A stretch of 64,000 nucleotides of DNA from Stichopus chloronotus (Eukaryota > Echinodermata > Holothuroidea > Aspidochirotida > Stichopodidae). The stretch is from the NCBI GenBank assembly GCA_021234535.1, contig CM037839.1:11533419-11597418 (forward strand), read 5' to 3'. Below are positions 45,957-58,136 of the stretch, one piece after another. Each line of letters starts with the position of its first letter. Position 1 is the first letter of the stretch. The notes under the pieces were generated by a model that did no database searches, was not told where the DNA came from, and saw only the letters and a program-made list of their open reading frames with translations. Both the position numbers and the translations under genes were made by a program.

Positions 45957-46280
45957 CTGGCGGAGCCTGCATTGAACAAACTACTCCAGCATCTTCATGG
46001 TGTCCACAATCTGATGTATCACTGTCATAGCTACAGTCGATGAGTCTGCTTTCGTCTCCATTACAAGCGACATTATCTAGAAGAATGCTGCCCTCTCCTC
46101 GACCAAATACTGCAGAATGAGGAGCAGAGACAGCTGCCGTGAAGCCAAGTCTTTGACAGACAACCCCAGCATCAGTCAGATCCCATTCGTCGTCACAGAC
46201 AGTTCCCCATTCTCCATTAAGATACACCTCAACACGACCTGCTGTGTCATTACCTCCTGCTAAACGAATGGAACCTTCAT
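45957..46280 (-). CDS. SRCR domain exon
   Basis: The exon is 324 bp, phase 1-1, with acceptor ...ctttcacag and donor gtaata. It encodes [89 protein letters not shown] replaces Q-Q-L-G-F or R-Q-L-G-F, and the acidic pair is D-N. Confidence 0.94.
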
Positions 46281-46729
46281 CTGTGAAAGCAAGTACAGGA
46301 ATTGCTTTTGACTTTATGAAACACATTCAGAAACGACAAAATGTTGCATTCAACCAAACTTCAGTTCACCGTTCTAGAAGCATTTCAAGCATTCAATGAA
46401 CTTGACAAACTACAACACACCTGAACCAAAGTTGTGATAAACATTTAATACCTTTGATCATGGGATTCATTGCCTACAGAAGAAAATCAGAGACATACAT
46501 TAGAGCAACTTTAAGATAATTTTTAAATCTCTTGACAAGTCAATTATTCAAGTGTATAACAAAACATAAAAATCTGGATTTACATTTGCCTCAAATGAGA
46601 TACATAACACCAATTATAGGCCCCAATGCAGAAAGATGACATAAAACAAATTATGACTTTCATAGTAATCCAAAGGGTCCCAATGAGCAGCAGTCGACAT
46701 ACAGTCGACATACAGGACTAAACGTATCC

Positions 46730-47410
46730 AAGAGGTCACATCACTGCAGCAAGGGAAAACACATGACCAAGGAATGCACAAAATGATGCACCAACCATTT
46801 GCAAATCATGTGGAGGGGATGGACACAAGGAAAAAAATTCTACCTACATCACAACTAGGGAAACAACCCAAGAGAGGATGGGCTAAAATCACTCACGAAA
46901 GTAGAACTCCATCTGAAAAGTTCCACGATCAAATAACAATAAACCTTCATTGAAGAAAAGTCAAAGCATTGGTTTTACCATTTTTCAGCATCTTTATCGT
47001 AGGATCGAATTACTCAAACATTGCTATCTTATGGAGATAAAAGACTTTATATTCTGGGCATTAATGAGTCAATCCAAAATAAAAATTACTGTCATCAGAA
47101 AATAAATTTATACTGATAAAAAATATCTGTCAAGACAGAGAACGGGAGGAGAGGGGGACTGGTTTTAAATACTGACAATGACACTTCTTTTACAATAAGG
47201 GATAAGCTTCAAATTAACAATATTGATGTAATATGGTCAGAGTAAAGCTAGCAAAAAAAAATGTACTTCTACTTTTAATCTATCATCGGAATAAATGAAC
47301 AACTTCCAAGACATTCTTAATGTCCTGCATGGCTCTAAATCTAGATATTGTCATTATGGATGATTTTAATTTCAAATTAGATGGTGGTGTCATCAGCAGA
47401 TGGTTAATTG
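46730..47410 (+). mobile_element. Degraded LINE: gag-like zinc knuckle plus endonuclease fragment
   Basis: Near 46,750-46,850 the plus strand reads C-S-K-G-K-H-M-T-K-E-C and I-C-K-S-C-G-G-D-G-H, like CCHC knuckles of LINE ORF1. Near 47,135-47,240 a frame reads R-G-G-E-G-G-L-V-L-N ... I-D-V-I-W-S-E. Near 47,341 it reads L-D-I-V-I-M-D-D-F-N-F, matching the G-D-F-N block of APE-type LINE endonucleases. Stops and frameshifts break all frames. The elements are in the order expected for one old copy. Confidence 0.6.
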
Positions 47411-47544
47411 TCTGTCATTTTCACTTAACAGATGCAGCTTAAAGTTTGACAGGAGTATTCAAAAGAATAAAAGTCAATCAATCATGTTGATATGATTCAG
47501 GGTTAGATATTTCACAGGAATTATTAATATTTTCCTGGTCGGGT

Positions 47545-47594
47545 GGGAAATATTGGGAAATACCGGTAAATATCGGGAAATACCGGGAGATATG
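47545..47594. repeat. 10-bp tandem repeat (GGGAAATAYC), five copies
   Basis: Consecutive decamers GGGAAATATT, GGGAAATACC, GGTAAATATC, GGGAAATACC, GGGAGATATG. Short and intronic. Confidence 0.85.
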
Positions 47595-47874
47595 ATGAAC
47601 CACATAAATTAGGCTATACTTTGGAGGTCCAAATTAAATAAACAGGTTGCAAACAGTGCCTACTATCTAGAAAGACTTGCAATTTACTTACAGGCTAACA
47701 GCAAATTCTAATATTAATAATTATTTTCTAAAATTCGCAATTTAATAATTTCAGCATGAAATGTATCACATCAACATGATGGCTTTCAGTTTAATCTGGA
47801 TTTAGCTGTAATGTAAGCTAGTAAACCCCTACCACATATTCTTAAGCCATGGGGGCTTGTGAACACCAAACCCC

Positions 47875-48240
47875 TTGATGAAATTAGTGTTTTCATGGGT
47901 AACCCAGGTACCCAAGTATCCAAATGGCATTTTATTACCCAAATCCAAAATATCTACCCAATTCCTTCATAAAGAGAAAAACGAAACAACCTCTGTGAGA
48001 ACACACTGTATCATAATGCTTCCACATATTGCAAATTTCAAAAGACCGTACACAGCAAATAGCTCAAAATGGAATTTTCTTTTCCTCTATGAGAGTAGGT
48101 GGTCCCATTCAGAAGATGTAGGTGAGTGTGCTAGTAAGATTCCTCCATGCAAATGTGATGTACGGTACTGTGCAAGTACCAATGTTAACAATAAAGGCGA
48201 CATTTTGGTCGGGCACCTAAATTCCCGACGGGTATGAGAA
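47875..48240 (+). pseudogene. Degraded coding relic of an unidentified dispersed repeat (copy 2)
   Basis: A 120-codon open frame contains V-F-S-W-V-T-Q-V-P-K, F-L-H-K-E-K-N-E-T-T-S-V-R-T-H, then P-P-C-K-C-D-V-R-Y-C-A-S-T and D-I-L-V-G-H. Its blocks match in order with the minus-strand relic at 44610-44985. It is longer and still open, so it may be the less damaged copy. No named domain was recognised. It is unlikely to be a host exon because it is on the opposite strand and lacks splice context. Confidence 0.45.
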
Positions 48241-49621
48241 AAAAATTACCCGATTTCGAGTTTTAGGAATCGATGAAAGAATTAGATGAAATACTTATTA
48301 ACAAAAACCAGTCCAACAAGTTTACTACTTTAAGTGCTCAGTTTATTTTTTAATAATGCACAAATTAAGGCACAAAGGGTCCCACAGATGTGCTTAATGT
48401 AACCTGAATTCACGATTTACCTACAGTAGGAACAAATGTCAAATCAGTTTGACAACATTTGGCAACAGACACGGATTTGCTACTTTGTCCACATGATACA
48501 TTTAAGTTTGTTGAAATTTTGCTCTAGCATGGATCCTAATTTTGGATTTATTAGGATTTCTGATTTTGAATTGTGTTTTCCGACATAATTCATGCCAGGG
48601 AATTCATGCTACATGCCAGGATTTTTAACCTTTTAACCTGATGCTGAGCTGAAAATCAAAATTAAACTAGATGCAGCTCACAGTTTAAAAAACCTGGGGG
48701 GAATTAGGTGAATTGAGTGTCTTTGTACATATCCGTTTACAAGGGAAACCAATTTTGTATTTAAGGTTCAAGAAGAGAGTTGAAGTTGCCACATGAAAAC
48801 GAGCTATGTTCACAACTGGTAGTTAAGGCCCTGCGAGTTTTCCCCGGTGAGAAGTACCAGGCGGGAAACCAGCCTGGTATTTCCCGTCAAACCCTGATAT
48901 GAGGAAAAGAAATGTTGAGGTCCCTGAGATTAAAAGAGCTATAAGTTTCTAGTTCATTTTAGTTGGTATTATGATAGACACGGCAAGAAGGAAAATAAAT
49001 ACACCACCATAAGACACAGAGACACAAAAAATATAAACGAACAAACTTTCATCAAAGAGGTCAACTAGGAACTGCAACTTAGAAATTGTAACTTCAGTAA
49101 AAAATAGAGGTTGCACTTTGCACAAGCAAAGCTATCTTAATGTTGAAAATAAATGCTCCCAAAGAATGAGGGTTAAGAGAAAGTGTCCGCCTGAATGATT
49201 CAATGAAAAGATTAAAACTGCTATTGAAACAGGGATAGTTCAAATAAAAAAGAATAAAAGTCCAATAAACACTGAAGAAACAAAACCATGTCACTCATTA
49301 AACAAGCTAAAAAGGTCAAATTCAGGAAAATAACAATACCTACAGAAATTTTGGCAAATCCTCAGACAGACACCATCAGGCAATTTGAAGAAGAGCGTCT
49401 GATATCCATACAACTGTATGTATCATTACAGTTTACCAAGAGAAACCTATTTCAGTATCCCAGAAGTTACCAATGCATACACGTTTAAGTAATCTAAGCA
49501 ACCTGAATGTAAGAAAGGCATGCACAAAAATAGCTACCTACATCCTCAACATGGTGTCCCATCTACAATGCAATTATAACACATTTAGAATTATTATAGC
49601 AAGAACTAGATATAACATTAC

Positions 49622-49945
49622 CTGGATCAGGAATGGGAGTACAAATTACTCCAGCATCTTCACTATGTCTACAATCATTGGTCTCAGGATCATAAGAACA
49701 ATCAATGAGTCTGCTCTCGGTTCCATAGCATCCAACCTCATCCAGATGAATTCTGCCCCCTCCTGGACCAAATGTTGCCAACGACAGGGCAGAAAGAGCT
49801 GAGGGAAAGCCAAGTTGATGACAGACTACCTGGGCATCAGTCACGGACCAGGCATCATCACACACTGTTCCCCAATCCCCATTTAAGAATACTTCAACAC
49901 GACCAGCTGTGTCATTACCCCCTGCTAGACGAATGGAACCTTCCT
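49622..49945 (-). CDS. SRCR domain exon
   Basis: The exon is 324 bp, phase 1-1, with acceptor ...tcatgcag and donor gtaatg. It encodes [94 protein letters not shown] replaces V-V-C at the last cysteine. H-Q-L-G-F and A-W-S group it with the exon at 55618-55941. Confidence 0.94.
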
Positions 49946-52460
49946 CTGCATGAAAAAGACAGAGAGCACACATACAAGTAAGTGTTCCTTATATACTTTT
50001 CATCACATATTTCAATTTTTGTCTACATGGTCACCAAGGAAGAATTCAATGCACTTTTCTGCCACCAATCAAGCACATGCCAATACCCAAGCATGTCCAC
50101 ATGCAAACAAAATAGACATGACAGCAACATATAGTTACCAACCAGATGGTGGATTCCAAACTGCATCATACAAGAATAACTCATTCAAAGATGATGAAAA
50201 TAAGAAATGAGATTCAAGTTCTGATAACATATCTCAGATGGCATAAGCAAGATTCCAGTTGTGGCAACTCAATTAGAACTAGAAAGCGAAAAGGCTTAGT
50301 GATTCCTTGCCTCATGATATATATTGTAACAAACATGAATCGCCCACATGACAAGCATGAGATCCCACACAGTTATCCTACTTGAGATACCATCTTAGTA
50401 AGGTCAAAACCTTTTGAATTCTCGTGACCCAAAATGACCTTTCACCTCCACTTAAAACGATAGGGATCACCTACCCTATATGGCCATCAACACGCTTAAT
50501 ATGAACAATTCACAAACTAAGTATAAGATCCCTCACATTTATCACCCTTAAAATATCATGTATACAAGGTTTTGACCTTTTGTCACCCAAATGACCTTTG
50601 ACCTACACAAACATGAGAAAACTCCCAAACGGATATGATGCTGCAGGGGAACAAATTATATTTTGTCGTGTCTAATAACTTCATAAAAAGGTAGACATGT
50701 TTATTTAATCAAAATTATAGCACTTTATTTTGTCGAGTTACAGCTATTGGTGGCAGCTCTTTCGTATTTGATTTTTTGGCGTGATGCCCTTCCCAATGGC
50801 TATGAGGTCCTTGAAAATTAGCAAAAACTGATAACCCTATAAAACCAGAATCTAGCATGACTTGCAATTTTGCCTTTAGTCTCAACACACAGTACAAGTT
50901 TCCTTGGTTTGATACACAGTAGTCATTTGTTTAAAGCTTAGCTGAACTACTGTAAAGTGAAATAGGGCATTTAAAATACACCAACATGGCATACAAAGAA
51001 ATTCGCTTTAACCATTGTTAAACCATTCAGTCTCATCAATAAATATCTGTCAAAGCTTCATCTCCTCAAAACATTATGCATGTGATGAGTAACAGATGCA
51101 TCATTTGAATTTTAAAAAGTTTGGGTGCACAAATTATTGTTGAGCAACAAATAAGTAAATTTCTGATCTGTGAGAATGTTAATTCTTGAAAATAAGGCTA
51201 CTGTAATTGGTTATTCTGAATAATCTATCATTTTATGTCCACAAATAATGGTTTTAAAAATATGGTTGTTTTCTGTAACACAAACGCCCTATTTCCCTTT
51301 AAGGGCTAAACAGAGACACTGTTTATACAGTAAATGGTTAAGTCCATTGTGCACCTGGCTCAACCGACTGTATGATTTATTCTGGACGTTGTGGTTTCTA
51401 CTGGCAGTCAACTGTGATAAATTATGTCAGATAACAGTGGCCAATTTGAACAGAGGTGGGTCAGTTACAAATTGATTCATTCAATTAAGCAATCACAGTT
51501 CATGCACGCTCAAGGGTATTTGATCCAAATTATCAGTAATTTAGTTCTTTTTATAAAGCTAATAACCCGTGGTATATTTAATCAATTCCAATTTACAATT
51601 CATGCATGCTCACATGTCCTTATGAGGACAGTGGCATAAGGTTTGCCAAATAATAATCTTTGATACCAAATTTAATGTTGTCTTCATTTTTTCTTTATGG
51701 TTATCGAAGAGACAATGTTGGTATGTACCAAAAGAAGTTCTCAAATCAACAAGAGGATTCTACATTACAAGTATAAAATTCTTTAGAAAGACCGTTCTTT
51801 AAATATTGTAGATTTTCACATTTTGACCTCCCATTTTCACCTCTGCCAAAAAAAATAGGGATCATCTACTCGATATAGGCAATCCACAGCCTAACTATGA
51901 GATCTCTCACATTTATCGTTCTGGAGATATCGTGTTTACAAGCAATTTTCAAGGTATTTACCTTCTGACCTCTGGTGACCCTTGTACTCAATAAGATACA
52001 CCTACACACTTCGTATGACATCTGCTCAAGCTTGTCTTCTTGAAATATCATGTTTACATGGTTTTCACAATTTGACCCTGTTGACCCCAAATGACCTTTG
52101 ACCTCCACCAAAAACAATAGGGATCATCTACTCAATAAGGGCAACCTTCATGCCAAGTATGAGATCACTCAGAGTTACGCTTCTGGAGATATCATGTTTA
52201 CAAGCAATTTTCAAGATATTTACCATTTGACCTCTAGTGACCCCAATGACCTTTGACCTCCACCAAAAACAATAGGGATCATCTACTCAATAAGGGCAAT
52301 CTACATGCGAAGTATGAGATCACTCAGAGTTAGGCTTCTTTAGATACCGTGTTTACAAGCAGAAGTCACACACGCACATACACACACACACACACGACAT
52401 CACCATCGCATAGATCCTCTGCCTTCGGCAAGGAATCAAAAACTAAAAGTACTACATTAC
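49946..52460. other. Intron with diverged 155-bp-type repeats
   Basis: Related repeats with the theme ATAGGGATCATCTACTC ... TGACCTTTGACCT occupy about 50,400-50,640 and 51,830-52,360. A CA-dinucleotide stretch lies at 52,370-52,400. No exon. Confidence 0.65.
51830..52360. repeat. Tandem copies of a roughly 155-bp repeat
   Basis: ATAGGGATCATCTACTC recurs near 51,856, 52,116 and 52,271. The last two are 155 bp apart and nearly identical, including TGACCTTTGACCTCCACC and GAGATATCATGTTTACAAGC. Similar sequence near 50,460-50,600 shows the family is dispersed. Confidence 0.8.
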
Positions 52461-52775
52461 CTGGGGGAGAACAAACAACTCCGGCATCTTCATTGTGACC
52501 GCAGTCTGATGTAAAACTATCATAGGTGCAGTCAATGAGTCTGCTCTCACTACCGTAACAGTTGACATCATCCAGTAGAATGCTGCCCTCTCCTTGACCA
52601 AATGCTGCAGACTGAGGAGCAGCGACTGCTGGAGATAAGCCGAGTTGCTGACAGACGACCTTTGCATCATATATATCCCACGCATCGTCACATACAGTTC
52701 CCCATTCTCCGTTGAGATACACCTCAACACGACCTGCCGAGTAGTTACCTCCTGCTAGACGGATGGAACCTTCAT
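52461..52775 (-). CDS. SRCR domain exon
   Basis: The exon is 315 bp, phase 1-1, with donor gtaatg. It encodes [16 protein letters not shown] (N-Y-S sequon), [69 protein letters not shown] replaces the near-invariant Q-L-G-F. The short C-terminus resembles the exon at 58137-58451. Confidence 0.94.
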
Positions 52776-53903
52776 CTGTAAAAGCATGCACACTAAGTTG
52801 CTTTACGCTGATGACACAACTTTTTTTTGAAATGCAGAAATGTTGCATTCAACCCTACTATAAAGTCCCAAACATTCAACATTTTGGCATATGATATTTG
52901 CTACCAGCTTTTCAGGTAGGCTTTTTTTTAGTAGACAGTTAAATACAGGGGAGGACTAAGGTTTCAACACCACATACCAAACAGATTTGTCTAAACTTGT
53001 GATCTGATATATCAAATTTATAAGTTTTAACAGATTGACCTCTGCAAACTTCAAGTGACCTTTCAGACAATTGGACCAAACTGGACATTTTCCCAAAAAT
53101 TCAAATGCATTTGACAAAAAATGAACTTGGTGCCGGATGAGAGCTAAAACTGATTATTTTCATAAACTGGGTTCGTAGGGATAATTTTCATATATTTTGA
53201 TGTGCAAAACTATGAACGATTGTTTACATTTGTATTAAGAAAATGTAGGTAAAAATGAAATAAACCTATTCAATAATTAAAGTTGATAACACAGTACACA
53301 AATGATATGAGTGTCATGTAACAGAATAGATCATGAAAAATTGATCATATCGGGCTTTTGGAACTTATTTTCAATCAGTGACTGGAACCAAATATTTATT
53401 CACCAGAATAAAATAGGTCTCTCTACTTGCCATGTAATTATTCTATGTTACTATTACATTATTGCTGAACTGGGCCTACTGTACATAAATTATGATTACT
53501 CCAAGCCTTGATGTTGTCACCCTTTTGGCATTACCAGCCTTCACAAACTAGGAGTCCAGCCAAAAATAAGTTGACTGATTTATCTTGGCATGAATTAAGG
53601 TTTCTTCATATACACACATCCATGAACACATGTGCATGACACATAAGGCAACCTTAATACATAGGTTCTTAAACACAAAGAACCAAAAATGTGGAAGCCC
53701 TACTCTGAATAAAATATTTAACTAGCTACATGATATGGAAAATATATAAAGCAATAAAAAGTCCATGTGTCCTCTAATTAAGCAGACTTTTCTTGTACAT
53801 GCCCAACAATTGATTTTATTTGATGATGTAGTTGATGTTCAATAATTCATCATTCATTCTCAATCAAGGAAAGTAGCCAGAGTATCGGCAAATACAACTT
53901 CCT

Positions 53904-53984
53904 TATCATCGTTATTATCATGATCATCATCATGATCATCATTATCATCATCATCACCACCATCATCATTATCGTCATCGGCAG
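53904..53984. repeat. (ATC/ATT)n trinucleotide repeat
   Basis: Imperfect ATC/ATT triplets for about 80 bp, intronic. Confidence 0.9.
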
Positions 53985-54009
53985 TATCAATTCAACTTTG
54001 ATCTGTGTT

Positions 54010-54480
54010 TGTTCCTGATAACGGAGGTGTCCAGATTTACCTCACTCTTACAGCAATCACTGCTCACACCATCTCGCCCCTTTTGGGCATTGTCCTCCTT
54101 CAAACCAATCTTCCCAAGTGCCTCCTTCACCTGCCTCTTCCACATCTTCTTTGGTCATCCACGCTTTCTTGGTTCATTCACTTCAAACTCTAGTACTTCC
54201 CTCAGACCACGAACATCCTCCTACCTCATCACATGCCCGTACCGCTGCACTCTATTCACCTTCGCCAGCTGATCCACCAATTCCTCCTAGCTATCCAAGC
54301 ATCCCCATCAAATCTTAAGTATTCTATTGTCCCTTAGTTTCACACCACACATTGCTCCCTTGGTTCTTCGAGAAATCACCATTTCACTTTGAATTCTTCA
54401 AACACCTCATCTCACTCCGATACAACATTGAAGAACTCACACAACTCCGAAAGACAATTACTACAGTAGTCGTTTATTTC
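54010..54480 (-). mobile_element. LINE reverse-transcriptase C-terminal relic
   Basis: On the minus strand, across frameshifts, it reads V-I-S-R-R-T-K-G-A-M-C-G-V-K-L-R-D-N, then V-N-R-V-Q-R-Y-G-H-V-M-R, N-E-P-R-K-R-G-x-P-K-K-M-W, and V-K-E-A-L-G-K-I-G-L. These match the conserved tail after the RT domain of many invertebrate LINEs (G-H-V-x-R ... R-G-R-P-x-x-x-W). It is old and broken. Confidence 0.6.
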
Positions 54481-54919
54481 TGGGTAGTTTCATACATTTT
54501 TTTTTTAAATTATTTACTCAATTAGTGTTACTTTTTGGGCTTTAAAAGGTGGTTGTTGTAGGTATAACTTTTATGGATGTAGAATTAGTTAACCTGAAAA
54601 GGATATGTGGTACAGAAAATTTGAACAATTTTCACTTTGGACTTTTTTAATCATTTCAGTCGCATCCTTTTGTATACTACAGTAATATTTCTATTGTTCA
54701 AATGCACAAAGCATTACATTATAAGCCACAGCATAGCCTCATGCTTTATGGGCATACATATGGGGTATTCTGTAATTGTTCCCTTTGTTTATACCAGAAG
54801 TTAATGTATCATGTTTTCAAGGCAAGCTGCAGGCAGTGCAGATGACCTCTGGGTACCCCACTTTAATTGGATTTTAAAGCAGCAGAAATATGGTTCGTCG
54901 AACCGTTGAGTAAAAGAGT

Positions 54920-55020
54920 GCCAAACGCACCACAAACTGAGTTGTTGGGATGATAAGAGCACTCAGCAAGTCTGCATTTACCTCCATCACATCTGACACA
55001 TGGTTCATATGAATGCTGCA
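54920..55020 (-). pseudogene. Degenerate SRCR exon relic
   Basis: The minus strand reads S-I-H-M-N-H-V, then after a one-base shift V-R-C-D-G-G-K-C-R-L-A-E-C-S-Y-H-P-N-N-S-V-C-G. This aligns to [22 protein letters not shown] of intact exons. The N-terminal half, the E-D-A-G-V-V-C end and both splice sites are not recognisable. It lies between intact exons 52461-52775 and 55618-55941. Confidence 0.7.
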
Positions 55021-55617
55021 TACTCCACAGTCAACCAATCCTCACATGATATCATACATGTTTATCCCTACTCGAGAGGACACACCCTAACCGTTATTAT
55101 ATATCTGGCTATCACATCATGTTCTATCATGTACAAAAGGTCATGTCAAGAAATAATTTTAGCACATTATGGAAATCCTGTGGGCGCAAGGGGTGCCCCT
55201 AGTCAGCACATGCGTATGATATCTTTAAAATGTTCCATTGAACTATGAGCGTAGCAGGCAGTTCAGAGTTGATTTTTGTTCCACCACTGTACACACAGGG
55301 AGAGGATGCGCAATATACTGTACCTTTCATATATTGCATGTTGTATATCAGTATATCAGAAGACTATAACACCACATGTTCCTTGACACAGAATGCAACA
55401 TGAAGGTACCAAAAGTAAGCTATTCCAGCAGAAATCTTTGCATTCCTCCATGTATCTCCACCTAGTGATAAATTACTATGATGCAATATACAGTGAACTG
55501 CGAAAAAAGGGATCTGTAAACAGCATCATAATTCTCAGCTATGTGAAAGAAAAAAAAAATATTACATACACTGACTGGAGTAAACTATATCCAAACAAGA
55601 ATCTGACATAATATTAC

Positions 55618-55941
55618 CTGTATCAGAAATAGTGGAGCAAACTACTCCAGCATCTTCATAATGTCTACAATCTGTAGTGTCAGCATCATAATAGCAATCA
55701 ATAAGTCTGCTTTCATCTCCACTACATCTAACCTCATCCAGATGAATACTGCCCTCTCCTTCTCCAAATGCTGCTGAAAAACGGGCCAAAGTAGCTGAGG
55801 GGAAGCCAAGTTGATGGCAGGCTATCTCGGCATCAGTCAGGGACCAGGCATCGTCACACACTGTTCCCCATTCTCCGTTCAAGAACACTTCAACACGACC
55901 AGCTGTGGCATTACCTCCTGCTAGACGAATGGAACCTTCAT
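55618..55941 (-). CDS. SRCR domain exon
   Basis: The exon is 324 bp, phase 1-1, with acceptor ...tgtatgtag and donor gtaata. It encodes [89 protein letters not shown]. The second cysteine context is E-I-A-C and not V-V-C. Confidence 0.94.
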
Positions 55942-58136
55942 CTACATACAAAAAATAGAAAAGACAAATACAAACAAGCAGGAAATCCATGGATTTGAAT
56001 ATCTCATTCCTATCGTTTTCTGTAATCATTTTCTCTCATAACACAAATGTTATGTGCAACCTTAAACTGTTAACTCTACCTACAGATCGAATGAAACATT
56101 GCTGATAGACTAAACCTGCATGACACACCTGGCCATGCTGATGCAAAAGATGCGCAAGTGATGGGCGTACACCTACGTGAGTAGCGATCACTTGCACATC
56201 CATCTACACCTGTCCAGAAAATTTATCCCCACAGTTCCTTTATTCCTAGGCTCAGAGATCAGTGTGCCAACAATCAGGGTGTTTTTTATCAGTTCTAGAA
56301 AAGTCTGTGATGATCACATGCGTGACTCTGTTTTTCTCAGCAAACGTAAGGTACTGTAAACTTCATGTAACTTCTTGTCTAGTATGTATACGATTGTTGA
56401 AACATACTGAAGGAAGATACTACCGAAGCACTGAAAATTGCATTGACATCAAACACAATTGCTCAGCCCAAAATATGACAGCCTAAGTTGAAGTGTAAAG
56501 TTACATTGCACGCAAACGCAAGGAGAAGGAAACCTTGGGAATGTATTTATGAAAATTAAGTCAAAGTCATTGACAAGCATCTTCCCGAAGTTTTATTCAA
56601 AAATATTGTTTCCTATCCAAGTTACACACTTTTGTGAAATTCAGTGGAGAGTGCTGCCATTTTGATTGTAAACTCACTTGAGTATTAGTCAAATTATGAT
56701 GTCACGTAACCACTGATAGCATGAATCTTAACATGTTTCTTTGTTTTCGTTACCTATAATTTCCATAAATCTGCACAAATTTGTACACATCATGTGTTGA
56801 ATTACTGAGGCGTGTCAGGCAGTAATCAAATAATTAATACCTTGATTTGAATCTATGAATACTTGTCAAAAATATTTGACAATGGAATATAAAGAAAACC
56901 AAAGCGTTTCAATCACATTTGGCCAGGTTATAACATCACAACCTCAAAGTGGCAGCTTCCTGATAAAATTTTATGAAAATTCAAATTGCAATATCTTGGA
57001 AAGTAAACAACACATTTAAACAAAATTTGGTGATGGTGTTCACCATATGTTAGTCTCTCAATTGACGTTGTCAAAAGTCCTGACTTTCCTTCACCTTTGA
57101 TAATACACTCCCTATTACTGTAGTTCCAAGGACATGAGATTTCTATAGAAGCTCTATCTGAGGACCTGGAATTCTTTTGTTCACATCCTGGGAAAGTATT
57201 ACAATACAAGGCACACACACGCACACGCACACACTCGCTCTCAGTGCCTTACAGGATACTAAAGACAGGGGAGTCACTGTAATTCCCCTTTATCCTATGC
57301 TCGCATGCAACATGTGATTGCCAGAAGTGAGGGCGGGCTTAAGGTATTAGGTGACAGACCTCTTAGCAGAGACAGAATTATTGGGCAGCTAAGCTAGTTA
57401 CAAGCTCCATGTGAGTGAGAAAGAAAGGACGTGCAAGGTTATCAACGGTGACTGGTACATGCTAGAGTAGGGTCCATAGGTGCACCTTCACACATTTTTT
57501 CCCTATCCATAGTGAAGAGTTCTGGGTTACCATTAGTAACATAGCAGGTTAGACCCCCCATGTATCACATATCAACCACATATAACATTGCCATGGCAAC
57601 AGAGAACAATAATACCCTCCAACCATCAGGTACGTTACATGTATGGGGATGAGATAAGAGAGAGTCAAATATGCATTCAGAACTTTTTATTCCTAGCCAA
57701 TCCTCGTATGATATCTATCATACATGTTTATCCCTTCTCAAGAGGTACCTACCCTAACAATTACAGTGTACCTGGCTATTCCATCATGTTCTATCATGTA
57801 ATAAAGATGTTCTGGAGACATAATTTTAGTACATTATGGATATTCTGTGAGGTGTCACTCCATAGTTGTAGTAAATGTAGTTATGCCAACACACTCAATC
57901 CTACCCGCATACCAAACAAATGAACATGCCAACAACATGATTACCAATGCATCTGTCTGCAAAGAAAACATGGTGACCAATTCCAAACAGCACATAAGAA
58001 TAACTTCCTAAATTGATATGACAGTAAAAATGTAGTAATACTGAAGTTCTGATAATGTCATCTTAAACTGCAAAGTAAGATTCAAGTTGTCTTTTTTTCC
58101 AGTAGTAAAACTACAATTTTGTTTGTACAATATTAC
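55942..58136. other. Intron with a TIR element copy and a duplicated block
   Basis: It contains the TIR element copy 3 (56520-57097), an AC-rich run near 57,210-57,240, and sequence near 57,700-57,855 paralogous to about 55,020-55,175. No exon. Confidence 0.6.
56520..57097. mobile_element. Short TIR element, copy 3
   Basis: Left end AAGGAGAAGGAAACCTTGGG and right end CTGACTTTCCTTCACCTT are inverted. The interior is collinear with 30190-30717 but more diverged, at 578 bp. Its flanks are unlike those of copies 1 and 2, so it is an independent insertion, which supports mobility of the family. Confidence 0.75.

Larger units (their letters stand above)
46281..49621. other. Intron with LINE and other repeat relics
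   Basis: It contains a LINE relic (46730-47410), a 10-bp repeat (47545-47594) and a degraded coding relic (47875-48240), listed separately. The rest (48,240-49,560) is AT-rich with nothing recognised. Confidence 0.6.
52776..55617. other. Intron with ATC repeat, LINE relic and a broken SRCR exon
   Basis: It holds the trinucleotide repeat 53904-53984, the LINE relic 54010-54480 and the SRCR relic 54920-55020. The part at about 55,020-55,175 matches about 57,700-57,855 in the next intron, which shows block duplication. Confidence 0.6.

Noticed and set aside
46452..46473. A 22-nt segment with AG before and GT after on the minus strand, like a micro-exon
   Set aside because: Its length is not a multiple of three, so it would break the phase 1-1 chain; short AG...GT pairs occur by chance.
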